26,713 nucleotides of DNA, from assembly GCA_036558645.1 (NCBI GenBank), contig DATBFG010000062.1, forward strand, positions 1 through 26,713, written 5' to 3'. The stretch comes from DATBFG01 sp036558645 (GTDB lineage Bacteria; Acidobacteriota; Terriglobia; Terriglobales; Acidobacteriaceae). The notes under the pieces were generated by a model. The model had not been told where the DNA came from. It saw nothing but the letters and a program-made list of their open reading frames with translations, and ran no database searches. Positions within the stretch are counted from its first letter, which is position 1, and every line of letters begins with the position of its first letter. Shown here piece by piece: positions 11,036 to 19,836 of this stretch. A program made the translations under genes and the position numbers.

Positions 11036-13462
11036 TTACTTCCTGAACGAAAATTTCAGGCTTCCCGCCACAAGCCGGGGATATCCAAAATGCGTACCTG
11101 AGAAGGGATTGCCCCAGTTGAACGCGAAGTCTCGATTCGCAAGATTCTGCACATCGAGCTGAGCACCGAGAACAATTCGATCTTTGTGCAACAAATCCAT
11201 GCCGCCTGACCAACCGAATACGTACCAGGGTTTTACCCTTTCACTATCGAAGTTGACCAGGTTCGCGCCGGGCAATGCCTGCAATTCTGCAGGATCAAGA
11301 TCAGGAAGTTCCAATGGGACGCCGCTTTCATATCTCCCCGAAAAAGTGGTCCACAGGCCATGCCATCGAGACGAATACGTAACGGCAAACGATGCGACAT
11401 TCCGTTGATCGTGATCGGGAGTAAACCGAGTCCCGGGCCCAATTTCGATGAACTCGTCATCGAGAAAGAGTCCCCCGTTAATGGGGCCGATCTCAACCAC
11501 TCGTCCATTCGTGTACGTGAAAAATGCCGAGAAACCCTTACGTAGCGGGACATCGAGCCGCACATCCAAACCTTGCGCTTCCGCCCGCGCAACGCTATTA
11601 GGAAAGATAATGGTTGTACTCAGCAGAACATTTGGATCGTCGATATTCCGAAACCGCCGCCACCAGTAGGCTGCATTCAGGCGCAGATTGTGCGGCAACT
11701 CCTGCGAGAATCCGGCCTCCCATGCGGAGAGTTTCTCGGGAGCAATATCGGCTCCTCCTCCAGACGCGGCAAACGGTGAAAGTTCGCGCGCTTGTTGCGA
11801 ACTGGCGATCAGGAGGTTCTCAACTTGTGGCGGCATATAAAGCCGGTTAAACGACGCACGCAAGGTAGTGTGCGTGGGTGCCAAGTAATACGAGGCTCCG
11901 ATTCTGGGACTCACCTGCTGGCCTGAAACCAACAAGTCGGAGTGGTCGTAACGCACTCCCGCGCTGATCCTCAGGTTACGCAGCGGCGAGAAATCATCCT
12001 GCGCATAAAGCGCCTGCGTCCCGCGGGTTACTTCATCCGAAAAACGAAAGGGATTTTGAGGCGTAAACACCATCGCTGCTTCACTGATGCCTGCTTCTTC
12101 GGCAGCCTCAGGATCCGTAATGGCGAAGCCAAAAGATTCGGAGATAGAGACAAACGCAGCCGACACTCCGAACTTGAGCGAGTGTCCGCCGGCTAGATGC
12201 GTGAAGCTGGCCAACACTCCCTGACGAGTATGGTGCCGATCTTGTTCCGCCGTGATCGGAGTATCCAGTGCACTGGGACTAAGCTCGGATTTAAAGTAAT
12301 TGCGGAAGTACGCCACATCCGACAGAGTGTTCGGCGACCAGGTGTGCTGCCACGAGATGGACTGGCGATTATGGCCGACCTCCTGGCGCTGCCGTTGGCC
12401 CGCCGCTTCTTGCTCTTCATTATTCGGCACTCGGAAATCGGCACCTTGCAGCAATCCCGCGAAGCGGATGACATCCTTCTCTGTCGCGTTCCAGTCAGCT
12501 CGAAGCTCCAACGATACGTCTCCTCCGCCATCGTTGAAATTGCGCGGATCGACGGGATCGAGAAAGCGGTCGGACTCATGTCCCGAGCCGGCGAAGAAAA
12601 TTCCCCAACTGCGGGTGCCGCCGCCGACAGTCGTCGAAATATCTCGCGAATCAAAACTGCCGGCACCCAAAGAGACGGTCCCATTAAGCGGAGTTGCGAT
12701 CCCTGATTTCGGCTGAACCAGTACGACTGCGCCTGAACGGTCGCCGAACTCTGCGGGGATGTTGCCCGTGATTACGTCGAGAGATGTGATCGCGTCGGTA
12801 TTGAATGACCCTGCAAACAGGCCATCGACACGGTCTGGTGTGGGCACGCCCCCGACAACATAAAGCGTGCCATCATCGACTCCTCGAATGTGCATCAAGC
12901 CGTCATTTTCTGTACTCCAGCCAGGCGCGGTTGCAATCAGCGCCTGCAGCTGATCCCTGCGCACGACACTTGGCACAAGCTTTATGTAACCCTCATCAAT
13001 CACAGTTTCCGTTCGCGGAGTCTCGCTCGCGAGGACCGGTGCCGCATTCACCGTCACTTCGGCACCTGCAGTCGCAATCGTCATGGTCAACGTCACACGT
13101 GCTGGAACATTCGAGCGGACATCCATAGCCTTGGCCATTGAATTGAACCCTGCCGCGACAACGCGCAGGATGTAAGCCCCATACGGCACGTTTTCGAATC
13201 GAAACTCGCCGCGACTGTCAGTTGCCACTTCCGTTAGTCGCCCAGATAAAGGATTCTCGAGTGACACGCGAGCTGCTGTAATGGCTGCGCCGCTCGGGTC
13301 GCTGACAACACCCGATAACCTTCCAATCTCCATCTGAGCCCACAGGGATGTTGAAAACAACATCCCCGCAACAACAAGCACGAATATCGATCGGAGCGAG
13401 TGCGACAGATCGGCAACTCTGGGGAGACCCGCGATCGGCTCTGGCACTTGGCTTTCAATCAT
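11036..13462 (-). CDS. TonB-dependent receptor with N-terminal carboxypeptidase-regulatory-like domain
   Basis: An 808-residue outer-membrane protein. An N-terminal extension leads into a signal peptide (hydrophobic 26-41, cleavage likely after SLWA42). Residues about 46-130 are a CarboxypepD_reg beta-sandwich (GRLSGVVSDPSGAAITAARV, GEFRFENVPYGAYILRVVAAGF). A plug domain follows (about 145-255, with MHIRGVDDGTLYVVGGVP and NIPAEFGDRSGAVV), then a 22-strand-type beta-barrel to the C-terminus. This is the Oar-like/SusC-like architecture abundant in Acidobacteria, but shorter than the roughly 1000-residue Oar-like forms. The substrate is unknown; ligand uptake is powered by TonB-ExbBD encoded elsewhere. 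The ribosome site is weak. No SusD-like partner is adjacent. Confidence 0.92.
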   Translation of the reverse strand: MIESQVPEPIAGLPRVADLSHSLRSIFVLVVAGMLFSTSLWAQMEIGRLSGVVSDPSGAAITAARVSLENPLSGRLTEVATDSRGEFRFENVPYGAYILRVVAAGFNSMAKAMDVRSNVPARVTLTMTIATAGAEVTVNAAPVLASETPRTETVIDEGYIKLVPSVVRRDQLQALIATAPGWSTENDGLMHIRGVDDGTLYVVGGVPTPDRVDGLFAGSFNTDAITSLDVITGNIPAEFGDRSGAVVLVQPKSGIATPLNGTVSLGAGSFDSRDISTTVGGGTRSWGIFFAGSGHESDRFLDPVDPRNFNDGGGDVSLELRADWNATEKDVIRFAGLLQGADFRVPNNEEQEAAGQRQRQEVGHNRQSISWQHTWSPNTLSDVAYFRNYFKSELSPSALDTPITAEQDRHHTRQGVLASFTHLAGGHSLKFGVSAAFVSISESFGFAITDPEAAEEAGISEAAMVFTPQNPFRFSDEVTRGTQALYAQDDFSPLRNLRISAGVRYDHSDLLVSGQQVSPRIGASYYLAPTHTTLRASFNRLYMPPQVENLLIASSQQARELSPFAASGGGADIAPEKLSAWEAGFSQELPHNLRLNAAYWWRRFRNIDDPNVLLSTTIIFPNSVARAEAQGLDVRLDVPLRKGFSAFFTYTNGRVVEIGPINGGLFLDDEFIEIGPGTRFTPDHDQRNVASFAVTYSSRWHGLWTTFSGRYESGVPLELPDLDPAELQALPGANLVNFDSERVKPWYVFGWSGGMDLLHKDRIVLGAQLDVQNLANRDFAFNWGNPFSGTHFGYPRLVAGSLKFSFRK

Positions 13463-13555
13463 TCACAAGATCCGCGACTCATCGCGGCTTCAGGTTAAAT
13501 GATTTTCGCTTCCCGAGGCACAGTCGCGGCACATAGGTGTCAGGAGAGGTAAGGG

Positions 13556-13592
13556 ACAAAAAATCCGCCACGGGCTCGGTCCGTGGCGGATT
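13556..13592 (-). terminator. Rho-independent terminator after the DUF1801 gene
   Basis: A perfect 12-bp stem (13562-13573 and 13581-13592, 7-nt loop). Read on the minus strand it is followed by TTTTTTGT. It lies about 90 nt beyond the stop at 13682 and upstream of the TonB receptor, so it separates the two minus-strand units. On the plus strand no T-run follows. Confidence 0.85.
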
Positions 13593-13681
13593 CTCTCGGG
13601 GGAGGAACTCTTAAGGAAAGAGCGGCGGAAGACTACTCAAAGAACGTCTCCAACGCAAGATGGAAAAAAGACCCTGGTGAC

Positions 13682-14125
13682 TCAAGCCGATTTTTGGCTT
13701 AAGCGCGAATTTTTCTTTGTCTTGGTGTTCCCTTTCAGATTCAGGGCGACGGCCTCGCGTATGAGATCCTTCAGCGCCCCCTCGTTGATCTTCTCGCCTT
13801 CGTGGATGTCGATTGCACGTCTGACATTTCCTTCAAGGCTCGAGTTAAATAGACCCGCCGGGTCCTTCAACGCCGCTCCTTTAGCAAAGGTCAGCTTGAC
13901 GGCGTTCTTGTACGTCTCTCCCGTGCACACAATGCCTTCATGCGACCAGACGGGAACACCGGGCGATGTCGCCTTGGCCCACTTCCACTCTTCGAGAATC
14001 TCATGGTCAGCCTTGTGGACGATGGCGCGTACCTTCGCCAGCGTCTTTCCACGCCAGTCGCCAAGTTCTTTGATTTTCTGATCGATGACTGCAGAGGCGG
14101 TTTCTACCGGAACGGATTTTTTCAT
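13682..14125 (-). CDS. DUF1801 family protein
   Basis: A 147-residue soluble protein with the DUF1801 (YdhG-like) pattern: a helical start with IDQKIKELGDWRGKTLAKVRAIVHKAD, EEWKWAKATSPGVPVWSHEGIVCTGETYKNAVKLTFAKGA, then DPAGLFN and a conserved run with RRAIDIHEGEKINEGALKDLIREAV. The C-terminus is a lysine-rich tail. The molecular function of the family is unknown. It starts 15 nt after the stop of the upstream secreted protein gene, so the two are probably co-transcribed, and a strong terminator follows. The ribosome site GAGAG is modest. Confidence 0.85.
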   Translation of the reverse strand: MKKSVPVETASAVIDQKIKELGDWRGKTLAKVRAIVHKADHEILEEWKWAKATSPGVPVWSHEGIVCTGETYKNAVKLTFAKGAALKDPAGLFNSSLEGNVRRAIDIHEGEKINEGALKDLIREAVALNLKGNTKTKKNSRLSQKSA

Positions 14126-14140
14126 ATACGAACTCTCGAG

Positions 14141-14920
14141 CTATATTCGATCGTAAACCAAGGTGATCGGATTCGGCTGCCCGGTCTCTTTAATTGTCAG
14201 AGTCAACGTCTTACCGTCCGGCGAAACCCGAAACTTAGTGTGATCCATGACTTCGCCCTTCACCTTGTTCGTTACTTCCAGGTTGTGTGGATCCACTCGC
14301 TTGCCTGACGCCATGGACCCAGGCGCAACGTTCGGACCCTTGTCTTCATAGTCCTTGCCGTCAAACTTCATGCTGAGAACCTCTTTATAGGCGGGAGTAG
14401 TGAAAGTTAGTCCACCGTTCTCATAGGCGGAGATCTCCCACTCGTCAGGAGAAGTGAACTTCACATCTGTGCTCTCCCAGGTTCCTCCCCAGCCGGAGCC
14501 GCTGCCCACCCTCTTCATGTTGGTCTCGAAATCAGATGTGGCCCCGTCAGGTTTGTAGGCAGTTCCTTTGATGGTCTGCGTCTTTCCGTCCGCCGAAAGA
14601 GTGTGAGTCATCGAGTCCACGACCTTGCCGTCTTTCTTGACCACCATCTTCCACGCGTTTGCACCTTCCGGCGCGATCGACACCGTGCCGCCGAATCGGT
14701 CCGGTTGATCAGTCCCGTCAGCAATGATCGTGGTTGGAGTCGCCCCCCAGCTGATCGTGTATTTGTTATTGCCAAGATCCTGGATCTTCATTTGTTCGCC
14801 CGTGATCTGGCTTTTATCAATGTTGAGTTTCCATTTGCCCAAGAAAGGATCGTCCGCGGCCCACAACGTCCCAGCGACCAGGCACGTCAACGCCACCAAA
14901 CTTAAGATGCGCTTGAACAT
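14141..14920 (-). CDS. Secreted protein of unknown function
   Basis: A 259-residue exported protein, signal peptide 1-21 (cleavage after TLWA). The mature part opens with DDPFLGKWKLNIDKSQ, and further beta-strand-rich stretches follow (MKIQDLGNNKYTISWG, WKMVVKKDGKVVDSMTHTLSADGKTQTIKG, FRVSPDGKTLTLTIKETGQ). Together they suggest a calycin/lipocalin-like or two-barrel beta fold, but I do not recognise a named family with confidence. The start at 14920 is chosen because AAAGGAGA lies 6 nt upstream of this ATG and gives a proper signal peptide; an in-frame start at 15025 would overlap the upstream gene and bury the signal peptide. It lies 73 nt after the GatZ/KbaZ-like gene and 15 nt before the DUF1801 gene. 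Confidence 0.85.
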   Translation of the reverse strand: MFKRILSLVALTCLVAGTLWAADDPFLGKWKLNIDKSQITGEQMKIQDLGNNKYTISWGATPTTIIADGTDQPDRFGGTVSIAPEGANAWKMVVKKDGKVVDSMTHTLSADGKTQTIKGTAYKPDGATSDFETNMKRVGSGSGWGGTWESTDVKFTSPDEWEISAYENGGLTFTTPAYKEVLSMKFDGKDYEDKGPNVAPGSMASGKRVDPHNLEVTNKVKGEVMDHTKFRVSPDGKTLTLTIKETGQPNPITLVYDRI

Positions 14921-14993
14921 GGGTGTCTCCTTTCGGCGGCGATTATAGGCCGGGGCCAACTGGAAAACAAAGCAATGTTCTGCTGCTGAGCCA

Positions 14994-16337
14994 TCAAAAC
15001 CCCTTACCTCCACACGCTCGCGCATAGATCATGATCACTTCCTGAATCTTGTGCCGGATCAGCGATTCCGGATCCGCCGCGAGCTCCCCCGTTCGCACTG
15101 CTGCAGTTTGATTGGGAAGGTACTGACTCAGCAGCGATAACGGGGGCGGCTCTTCCCCCAAATTTCGCAGCAGTCGCTGCAGCGCTTCTTCGACACTCGG
15201 ATTTGGCCAATAGTAGCGTGATCGATCGCTCAAACTGTACTTGCGGGCGAACTGAAGGTCGGCATCACTTCCGCGATAGTAGTTCTTCCAGTATCGCGGA
15301 TCAGCCAGCATGGCCTGTTCCAGCGTCTCGCGCACCCGCGATGTCGTAACCTCCTTGCGATCTCCGAGCCACTCTTCCTCTACGCTCGCCAGCGCGAACA
15401 CTGCCTCGCGCAAAGCGAATGTTAGCCAAGGTCCGACCTTCAAAATCGCAAAGTGATCTTTCACCATTTGCGTAAGCGCGGAACCACTCTGATAGTCAGT
15501 CGAATGCGCTTCAAACACGCCGCTCCACGATTTCTCCATAAATTTCGCAAGCGCTTGTGTCTTTTCCGACTTGTAATCGAATACCACCGCATCACCGAAC
15601 TCCACACCCGGCTGAACCACCACTGCGATCACTCGCTCCCAAGCCGCGCTCAGTCCGTTTTCGGCAAAGCACCGTCGGGTCAACTCCAATATGCGTTCGA
15701 GGTCTTCGACTCGTGTTGTCTCAGGAGCGCTCGATCCCGCGAGTTCCCCTCCAGGCACCGGCACTTCTGTTCCGATGACGTAGAGCGGCGCCGGCGAACC
15801 TGGCGGGAGGGTCGCATGTGCCTGCTCCGCCACTTTGCACAGCGCAGTCGCCCGCTGGCTGATCACCTCATCCACCGGAGGCCCCTTCTTACCGTCATCT
15901 CCGAGCGCCATGCTGGCGTCAAGATGGATCTTCGTGTACCCGGCCAGAACGCACGCTCGTACCAACTCTTCTGCTTTGGACATCGCAGAGACCGCGGGCT
16001 CACTCGACCACACATATGGCCCTAGATGATCTCCTCCAAAGACAATCCGCTCCGTGGGGAAATTCATCCTGCCTGCGAGTTCGTTCACGAATTCGACAAA
16101 CTGCGCAGGAGTCTGCCCCGTGTATCCTCCAAACTGGTTCACCTGGCTCGACGTCGACTCCAGCAACAGGATGCTGCCATCTGCACGTGCCTGCTGCATC
16201 GCTGCTTCTAGAACAAACCGATTTGCCGAGCAGATGGAATACACTCCGACGCCCTCGCCCTTCCGGTTGGCCTCAAGCATCATCGAGAGCCGCCGTGTCG
16301 CGGAACCTGTCGCGTTTTTCCTGAGTACAGCGTTCAT
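14994..16337 (-). CDS. GatZ/KbaZ-like (tagatose-bisphosphate aldolase non-catalytic subunit family) protein
   Basis: A 447-residue TIM-barrel protein. The N-terminal segment GEGVGVYSICSANRFVLEAAM, LLLESTSSQVNQFGGYTGQTP, and GGD103H104LGPYVW with IHLDASMALGDD match the GatZ/KbaZ family (PF08013). In enterobacteria this subunit stabilises the class II tagatose-1,6-bisphosphate aldolase GatY/KbaY; older databases call it tagatose-6-phosphate kinase. No GatY/KbaY catalytic partner is in this window, so the true role here may differ. The length is close to the enterobacterial proteins. The start at 16337 lacks an obvious ribosome site. It is the first gene of a likely minus-strand operon with the secreted unknown and the DUF1801 protein. 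Confidence 0.9.
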   Translation of the reverse strand: MNAVLRKNATGSATRRLSMMLEANRKGEGVGVYSICSANRFVLEAAMQQARADGSILLLESTSSQVNQFGGYTGQTPAQFVEFVNELAGRMNFPTERIVFGGDHLGPYVWSSEPAVSAMSKAEELVRACVLAGYTKIHLDASMALGDDGKKGPPVDEVISQRATALCKVAEQAHATLPPGSPAPLYVIGTEVPVPGGELAGSSAPETTRVEDLERILELTRRCFAENGLSAAWERVIAVVVQPGVEFGDAVVFDYKSEKTQALAKFMEKSWSGVFEAHSTDYQSGSALTQMVKDHFAILKVGPWLTFALREAVFALASVEEEWLGDRKEVTTSRVRETLEQAMLADPRYWKNYYRGSDADLQFARKYSLSDRSRYYWPNPSVEEALQRLLRNLGEEPPPLSLLSQYLPNQTAAVRTGELAADPESLIRHKIQEVIMIYARACGGKGF

Positions 16338-16455
16338 AAGCGATTGCCCGCGGGTTCAAATTATCACGAATTTGTGCAACAACCCGGAGTCGGGTAAACC
16401 CCCGATTGCGCTTGCATGACCGCCTCAGAGAGAATGACCCTCGGAGGCTGGCATC

Positions 16456-17184
16456 ATGGTGAACACCATTGTGGACGGAACCTATCGGCAAACCAACTTG
16501 ACCAACGAATCTGCCGAGTATCTGGGAAGGCGCGAGGAGCTTCGCCTCGCCGAGATCGAACTCATGCGTCAGCGCGAGCGCGTTGCTGAGCTGCGCCGCC
16601 ATCTGCCCGAAGGCCCTCCACTCCAGGACTACTTATTCGACGAGGGTCCACGCGACCTCAACGCCGGAGATGGTCCCGCGCGCAACGTTCGCCTCAGCCA
16701 ACTCTTCACCGCGTCTAGCCGCTCGCTTGGCGTCTATCACTTCATGTTTGGAAAAAAGCAGACGAAGGCTTGCCCGATGTGTACGGCCTGGCTCGACGGC
16801 GCGAACGGTATCGCGCATCATCTGGCGCAAAATCTTGACTTCGCCGTTGTTGCTGCCGCCGATCTCCCGACACTGCGCGCCTACGCGCGCGAGCGCGGAT
16901 GGGACAAATTGCGCCTCCTTAGCGCCGGCAACAACACTTTCAAATATGATTTAGGCAGCGAAGACCGCGAAGGCGCTCAGGACTCCACGATTTCAGTTTT
17001 CACGCGCGATGCCAGCGGCACCGTCCGACACTCTTACTCAGCACATCCCAGGATGGCGCCCGACATTCCAGAGCGCGGCATCGATCTGCTCACTCCGATC
17101 TGGCACTTCATGGATCTCACCCCGCAGGGACGCGGCGATTGGTACGCCAGCCTTGCCTACGGAACCAAGGTGCGTGCGGCGTAG
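16456..17184 (+). CDS. DUF899 thioredoxin-like protein
   Basis: A 242-residue cytosolic protein of the DUF899 family, described as thioredoxin-like dithiol-disulfide oxidoreductases. Visible features: the N-terminal helix with REELRLAEIELMRQRERVAELRRHLP, the strand LGVYHFMFG, and the redox-type motif C106PMC109 followed by TAWLDGANGIAHHL. The C-terminal part ends with GIDLLTPIWHFMDLTPQGRGDWY, typical of the family. Substrate unknown. GGAGG lies 8 nt before the ATG. It is divergent from the GatZ/KbaZ-like gene across a 118-nt gap that should hold both promoters. Confidence 0.9.
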   Translation: MVNTIVDGTYRQTNLTNESAEYLGRREELRLAEIELMRQRERVAELRRHLPEGPPLQDYLFDEGPRDLNAGDGPARNVRLSQLFTASSRSLGVYHFMFGKKQTKACPMCTAWLDGANGIAHHLAQNLDFAVVAAADLPTLRAYARERGWDKLRLLSAGNNTFKYDLGSEDREGAQDSTISVFTRDASGTVRHSYSAHPRMAPDIPERGIDLLTPIWHFMDLTPQGRGDWYASLAYGTKVRAA

Positions 17185-17522
17185 GTGTATTCACACCATT
17201 GGGAGAAAGAATGCGGGAAGAGGTTACATAACCCTTTATTGCCCTAGACGGCGTACCTCGCTCGGTCGAAACTGAAAAATGTAGAGCGCTCAAGCTCTAT
17301 TTTCACTGGTCTTACAGACCCTCACTAATTTCCGTTGTCTCAGGAATTAGAGAAGTGTGGCCCACTTGCGCTTTTCCCATTGAAAAAACTAGGGAAGCTT
17401 GCTTCTGTCTCCTAATTTTGTCCCCGATTTTCGTCCTATTTCCCTATGTCCTCTATTTTCCCTATTATCCGAATTGTGATATATATTCCGCCCGCCATTA
17501 AGTTACCTGTCACGAGGTAGAC
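17185..17522 (+). other. 338-nt intergenic region: weak hairpin, pyrimidine-rich tract, ribosome site of the FG-GAP gene
   Basis: A 6-bp stem (17282-17287 TAGAGC, 17294-17299 GCTCTA, 6-nt loop) followed by TTTTC could be a weak terminator of the DUF899 gene. From about 17400 to 17468 the plus strand is strongly pyrimidine-rich with recurring CCCTAT/CCTATTT words. TATATT at 17482-17487 is a possible -10 element without a good -35. CGAGGTAG just before 17523 serves as ribosome site. The region is visibly more AT-rich than the flanking genes. No credible small ORF. Confidence 0.4.
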
Positions 17523-18719
17523 ATGCTAAGAACGTGCCGGACAATACTGCTGCTCCTTGCAATTTCTGTCTTTTCGACAATCTGCTGCGCTGAAAGTTCG
17601 GCGATCAAGGGCTCCTCCGGGGCAGCGCGACTGAACGCCCGTCACGGTGACGTCGCGGGTGGTGAATCGGGAGATAGGCCAATAGTCGCCACGAGGGCAA
17701 AGAGTCCCGAGGGTTTGTGGCAACGTCAGACCTTTACCCTCATCAATACTGCTGGAAATGACGTCGTGAGCGGTGACTTTAATAACGACGGCATCTCCGA
17801 CATCGTGTACGCAGGTATCGAATTTTATTGGGGTTTGCAGATTCTTCTTGGCGATGGACACGGGTCGTTTGTCGAAAAACAAACCGATTATGAAGGAAAT
17901 TTTTTAGCTGAGGCCGACTTTAACAACGACGGCAACTTGGATCTTGCTGCAAGCTTAGTGGCTGGCGTAAATCTTATGCTGGGTAACGGCGACGGTACGT
18001 TTCAGGATGCCAAACTAACAACAGGTTGTGCGAACGGAAAGCTGACCGCGGCAGACTTTGATGGTGATGGGTTTGCTGACCTGGCCGTTCTGGGAAGGCA
18101 GACCGTGGGAATTTGCTTGGGTAATGGTGATGGCACATTTAAACCAGAAATCCTGCTTGATTACTTTAGCCCCGAACCCCGTGATCTCAAGTCAGCCGAT
18201 TTCAACATGGACGGCATTCCCGATCTGGCTATCGCCGACGATCAATCGAATTCTGTAAACATCCTACTTGGCCTTGGAGACGGAAAGTTCCAGGTATTCA
18301 AGAAACTTCCAGGAGGCGTCAAGCCGACCTCATTGGATGTAGGCGACATCAACGGCGACGGACACCCTGACATCGTAACCGCTGCGAACCCTTACGGCTA
18401 TAGCACGGTGTTCGTATTGGTTGGAAACGGCGACGGTACCTTTTATTTCCGAGGACACATCGGGCAGGCTCACAATGCAGCCTTGGTGAGGCTAATGGAT
18501 GTCGATGGCGATGGCGTTCTAGACGTGGTACAGACCCGTTACACAGACTTTCTCGAAGCGGTATATATCGGGAATGGCGACGGATCTCTGCAGCGCTCAC
18601 GTCAACTTGAGAGCCCATTGAGTTACTTGCCAGCAATCCCCGGGGATTTTAACGGAGACGGTAAGTTGGATATGGCCATTGCTGGGACTCAGGTGGTCTA
18701 CATTTATCTTCGGCAATAG
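17523..18719 (+). CDS. Secreted FG-GAP/VCBS-repeat beta-propeller protein
   Basis: A 398-residue exported protein with a signal peptide (hydrophobic 8-21, cleavage after Ala23). Seven units follow from about residue 80 to the end. Each has a calcium-binding-type loop (DFNNDGISD, DFNNDGNLD, DFDGDGFAD, DFNMDGIPD, DINGDGHPD, DVDGDGVLD, DFNGDGKLD), and most also have an LGNGDGTF-type turn. Seven repeats fit a complete seven-bladed integrin-alpha-like propeller with little else attached. Such proteins bind surfaces, polysaccharides or proteins outside the cell; no enzymatic domain is present. The ATG is preceded by GAGGT. The stop codon TAG is also the first bases of a dispersed repeat copy. Confidence 0.88.
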   Translation: MLRTCRTILLLLAISVFSTICCAESSAIKGSSGAARLNARHGDVAGGESGDRPIVATRAKSPEGLWQRQTFTLINTAGNDVVSGDFNNDGISDIVYAGIEFYWGLQILLGDGHGSFVEKQTDYEGNFLAEADFNNDGNLDLAASLVAGVNLMLGNGDGTFQDAKLTTGCANGKLTAADFDGDGFADLAVLGRQTVGICLGNGDGTFKPEILLDYFSPEPRDLKSADFNMDGIPDLAIADDQSNSVNILLGLGDGKFQVFKKLPGGVKPTSLDVGDINGDGHPDIVTAANPYGYSTVFVLVGNGDGTFYFRGHIGQAHNAALVRLMDVDGDGVLDVVQTRYTDFLEAVYIGNGDGSLQRSRQLESPLSYLPAIPGDFNGDGKLDMAIAGTQVVYIYLRQ

Positions 18720-18921
18720 CCGGGTGTGCCCTCCAAAACACGCTTTTCGTTGTGTTGGAAAGGCCGATATTCATCCGGAATGCAGAGTCGAGAAAGGGGA
18801 TAAAAGCCCCGATGGTACGTGCGATGTTCAAGGTCCCCTAGGACGCGCGATCTTAGCCCAGCGCGTCAGCGCTGGGAGACGTGAAAGAAGTCAGTCAAGT
18901 CCCGGAGGAAGGCCGAGTTTC
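18717..18921 (+). repeat. Multi-hairpin dispersed repeat, copy A (diverged)
   Basis: It aligns by eye in the same orientation with the copy beginning at 19837. Shared elements in order: TAGC-CGGGTG; an ACACGC-TTTT-GTTGTG hairpin (imperfect here); CATCCG; GATCTTAGCCCAGCGC; the perfect 8-bp hairpin 18857-18864/18869-18876; and an identical 23-nt run at 18881-18903. Relative to the other copy it carries about 40 extra nt (roughly 18782-18830), including a GGGG/CCCC hairpin. It fills most of the convergent space between the FG-GAP gene and the ADP-ribosylglycohydrolase gene. Confidence 0.8.
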
Positions 18922-18950
18922 GTTGTGCGAAGTCAAAGGGGATCTGCCAC

Positions 18951-19721
18951 CTAAACTTGGTAGTGTTCCCGGAATTTCAAGACCGTGTTGCGTAGCTTCC
19001 CGTCCAAACGCTCGAGCGCCTCGCTGGCAATGTCCTCGGGAACTCCTCCATAAAAAGCTTCCGCAATCCCGCCGGTGATACACCCCAGTGTGTCGGCATC
19101 TCCACCCAGTGAAATCGCCAAACGGATGGCATCTTCGTAATCCTTCGAATCGAGAAAAGCCGTGATCGCTTCCGGCACGGTTTGCTGGCACGACTCGTTG
19201 AAACGATACGTCTCACGAATGACCGCGGTGCTGCGGTTGAGCTTATATCCGATCTGCTGCTGAATGGCGTTGCGGATTTCTTCCTTGGAAGCGCTCCGCC
19301 GCGCCATGAAGATGGCCATAGTGGTAGCAAGCGCTCCTCGAATTCCTTCCGGATGATTGTGGGTGACCTCGGCGCTGGCCTTTGCTTCATGCAGGGCGCG
19401 CTCGAGCGTATCGAATGCATAGGCGACCGGACTCACGCGCATTGCCGATCCATTCCCCCAGCTGTTGTACGGCTCACGCAAACCCGACTGCACCCAAGTC
19501 AAGAATCGCAGGCCGTAAGCTCGATGAGGATAGGCATTTGTGTACTCGTGAAACTTGTCTGTGTAACTCCCGCGGCTCATCAGGCAATCGGCTACCGCAA
19601 CGGTGAGAACGGTGTCGTCGGTAAATCTGCTGTCGGGTGTAAACAATGGGAAATCGGTAGTCTTCCCGCAGCAGAACTCGTGAACCGAACCGATAATATC
19701 GCCCGCAATCGCACCTAGCAC
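18951..19721 (-). CDS. ADP-ribosylglycohydrolase family protein
   Basis: A 256-residue cytosolic all-helical enzyme of the DraG/ARH family (PF03747). Diagnostic features: GAIAGDIIGS at the N-terminus, metal-binding T34DDT37 (RFTDDTVLT), and GGD208AD210TLG near the C-terminus supplying the second metal cluster aspartates. Family members remove ADP-ribose from proteins, nucleic acids or small molecules using two Mg2+ or Mn2+. GNGSAMR (substrate loop) is also present. The start is GTG at 19721, which puts the conserved LGAIAGD at the extreme N-terminus as usual; no strong ribosome site is visible. No ADP-ribosyltransferase or dinitrogenase-reductase gene is nearby, so the target is unknown. Copies of a dispersed repeat flank it on both sides. 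Confidence 0.92.
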   Translation of the reverse strand: MLGAIAGDIIGSVHEFCCGKTTDFPLFTPDSRFTDDTVLTVAVADCLMSRGSYTDKFHEYTNAYPHRAYGLRFLTWVQSGLREPYNSWGNGSAMRVSPVAYAFDTLERALHEAKASAEVTHNHPEGIRGALATTMAIFMARRSASKEEIRNAIQQQIGYKLNRSTAVIRETYRFNESCQQTVPEAITAFLDSKDYEDAIRLAISLGGDADTLGCITGGIAEAFYGGVPEDIASEALERLDGKLRNTVLKFREHYQV

Positions 19722-19836
19722 GGGTAAAGTCTAGCGCGTTCCTGCCCCGTCAATCCCAGATCTAGCTTGAGTTGTGACATTCACGAGGGCACTCGTCCCA
19801 ACATGAACCGTTCCAGTGCGCCGATCATCGCTCGGT

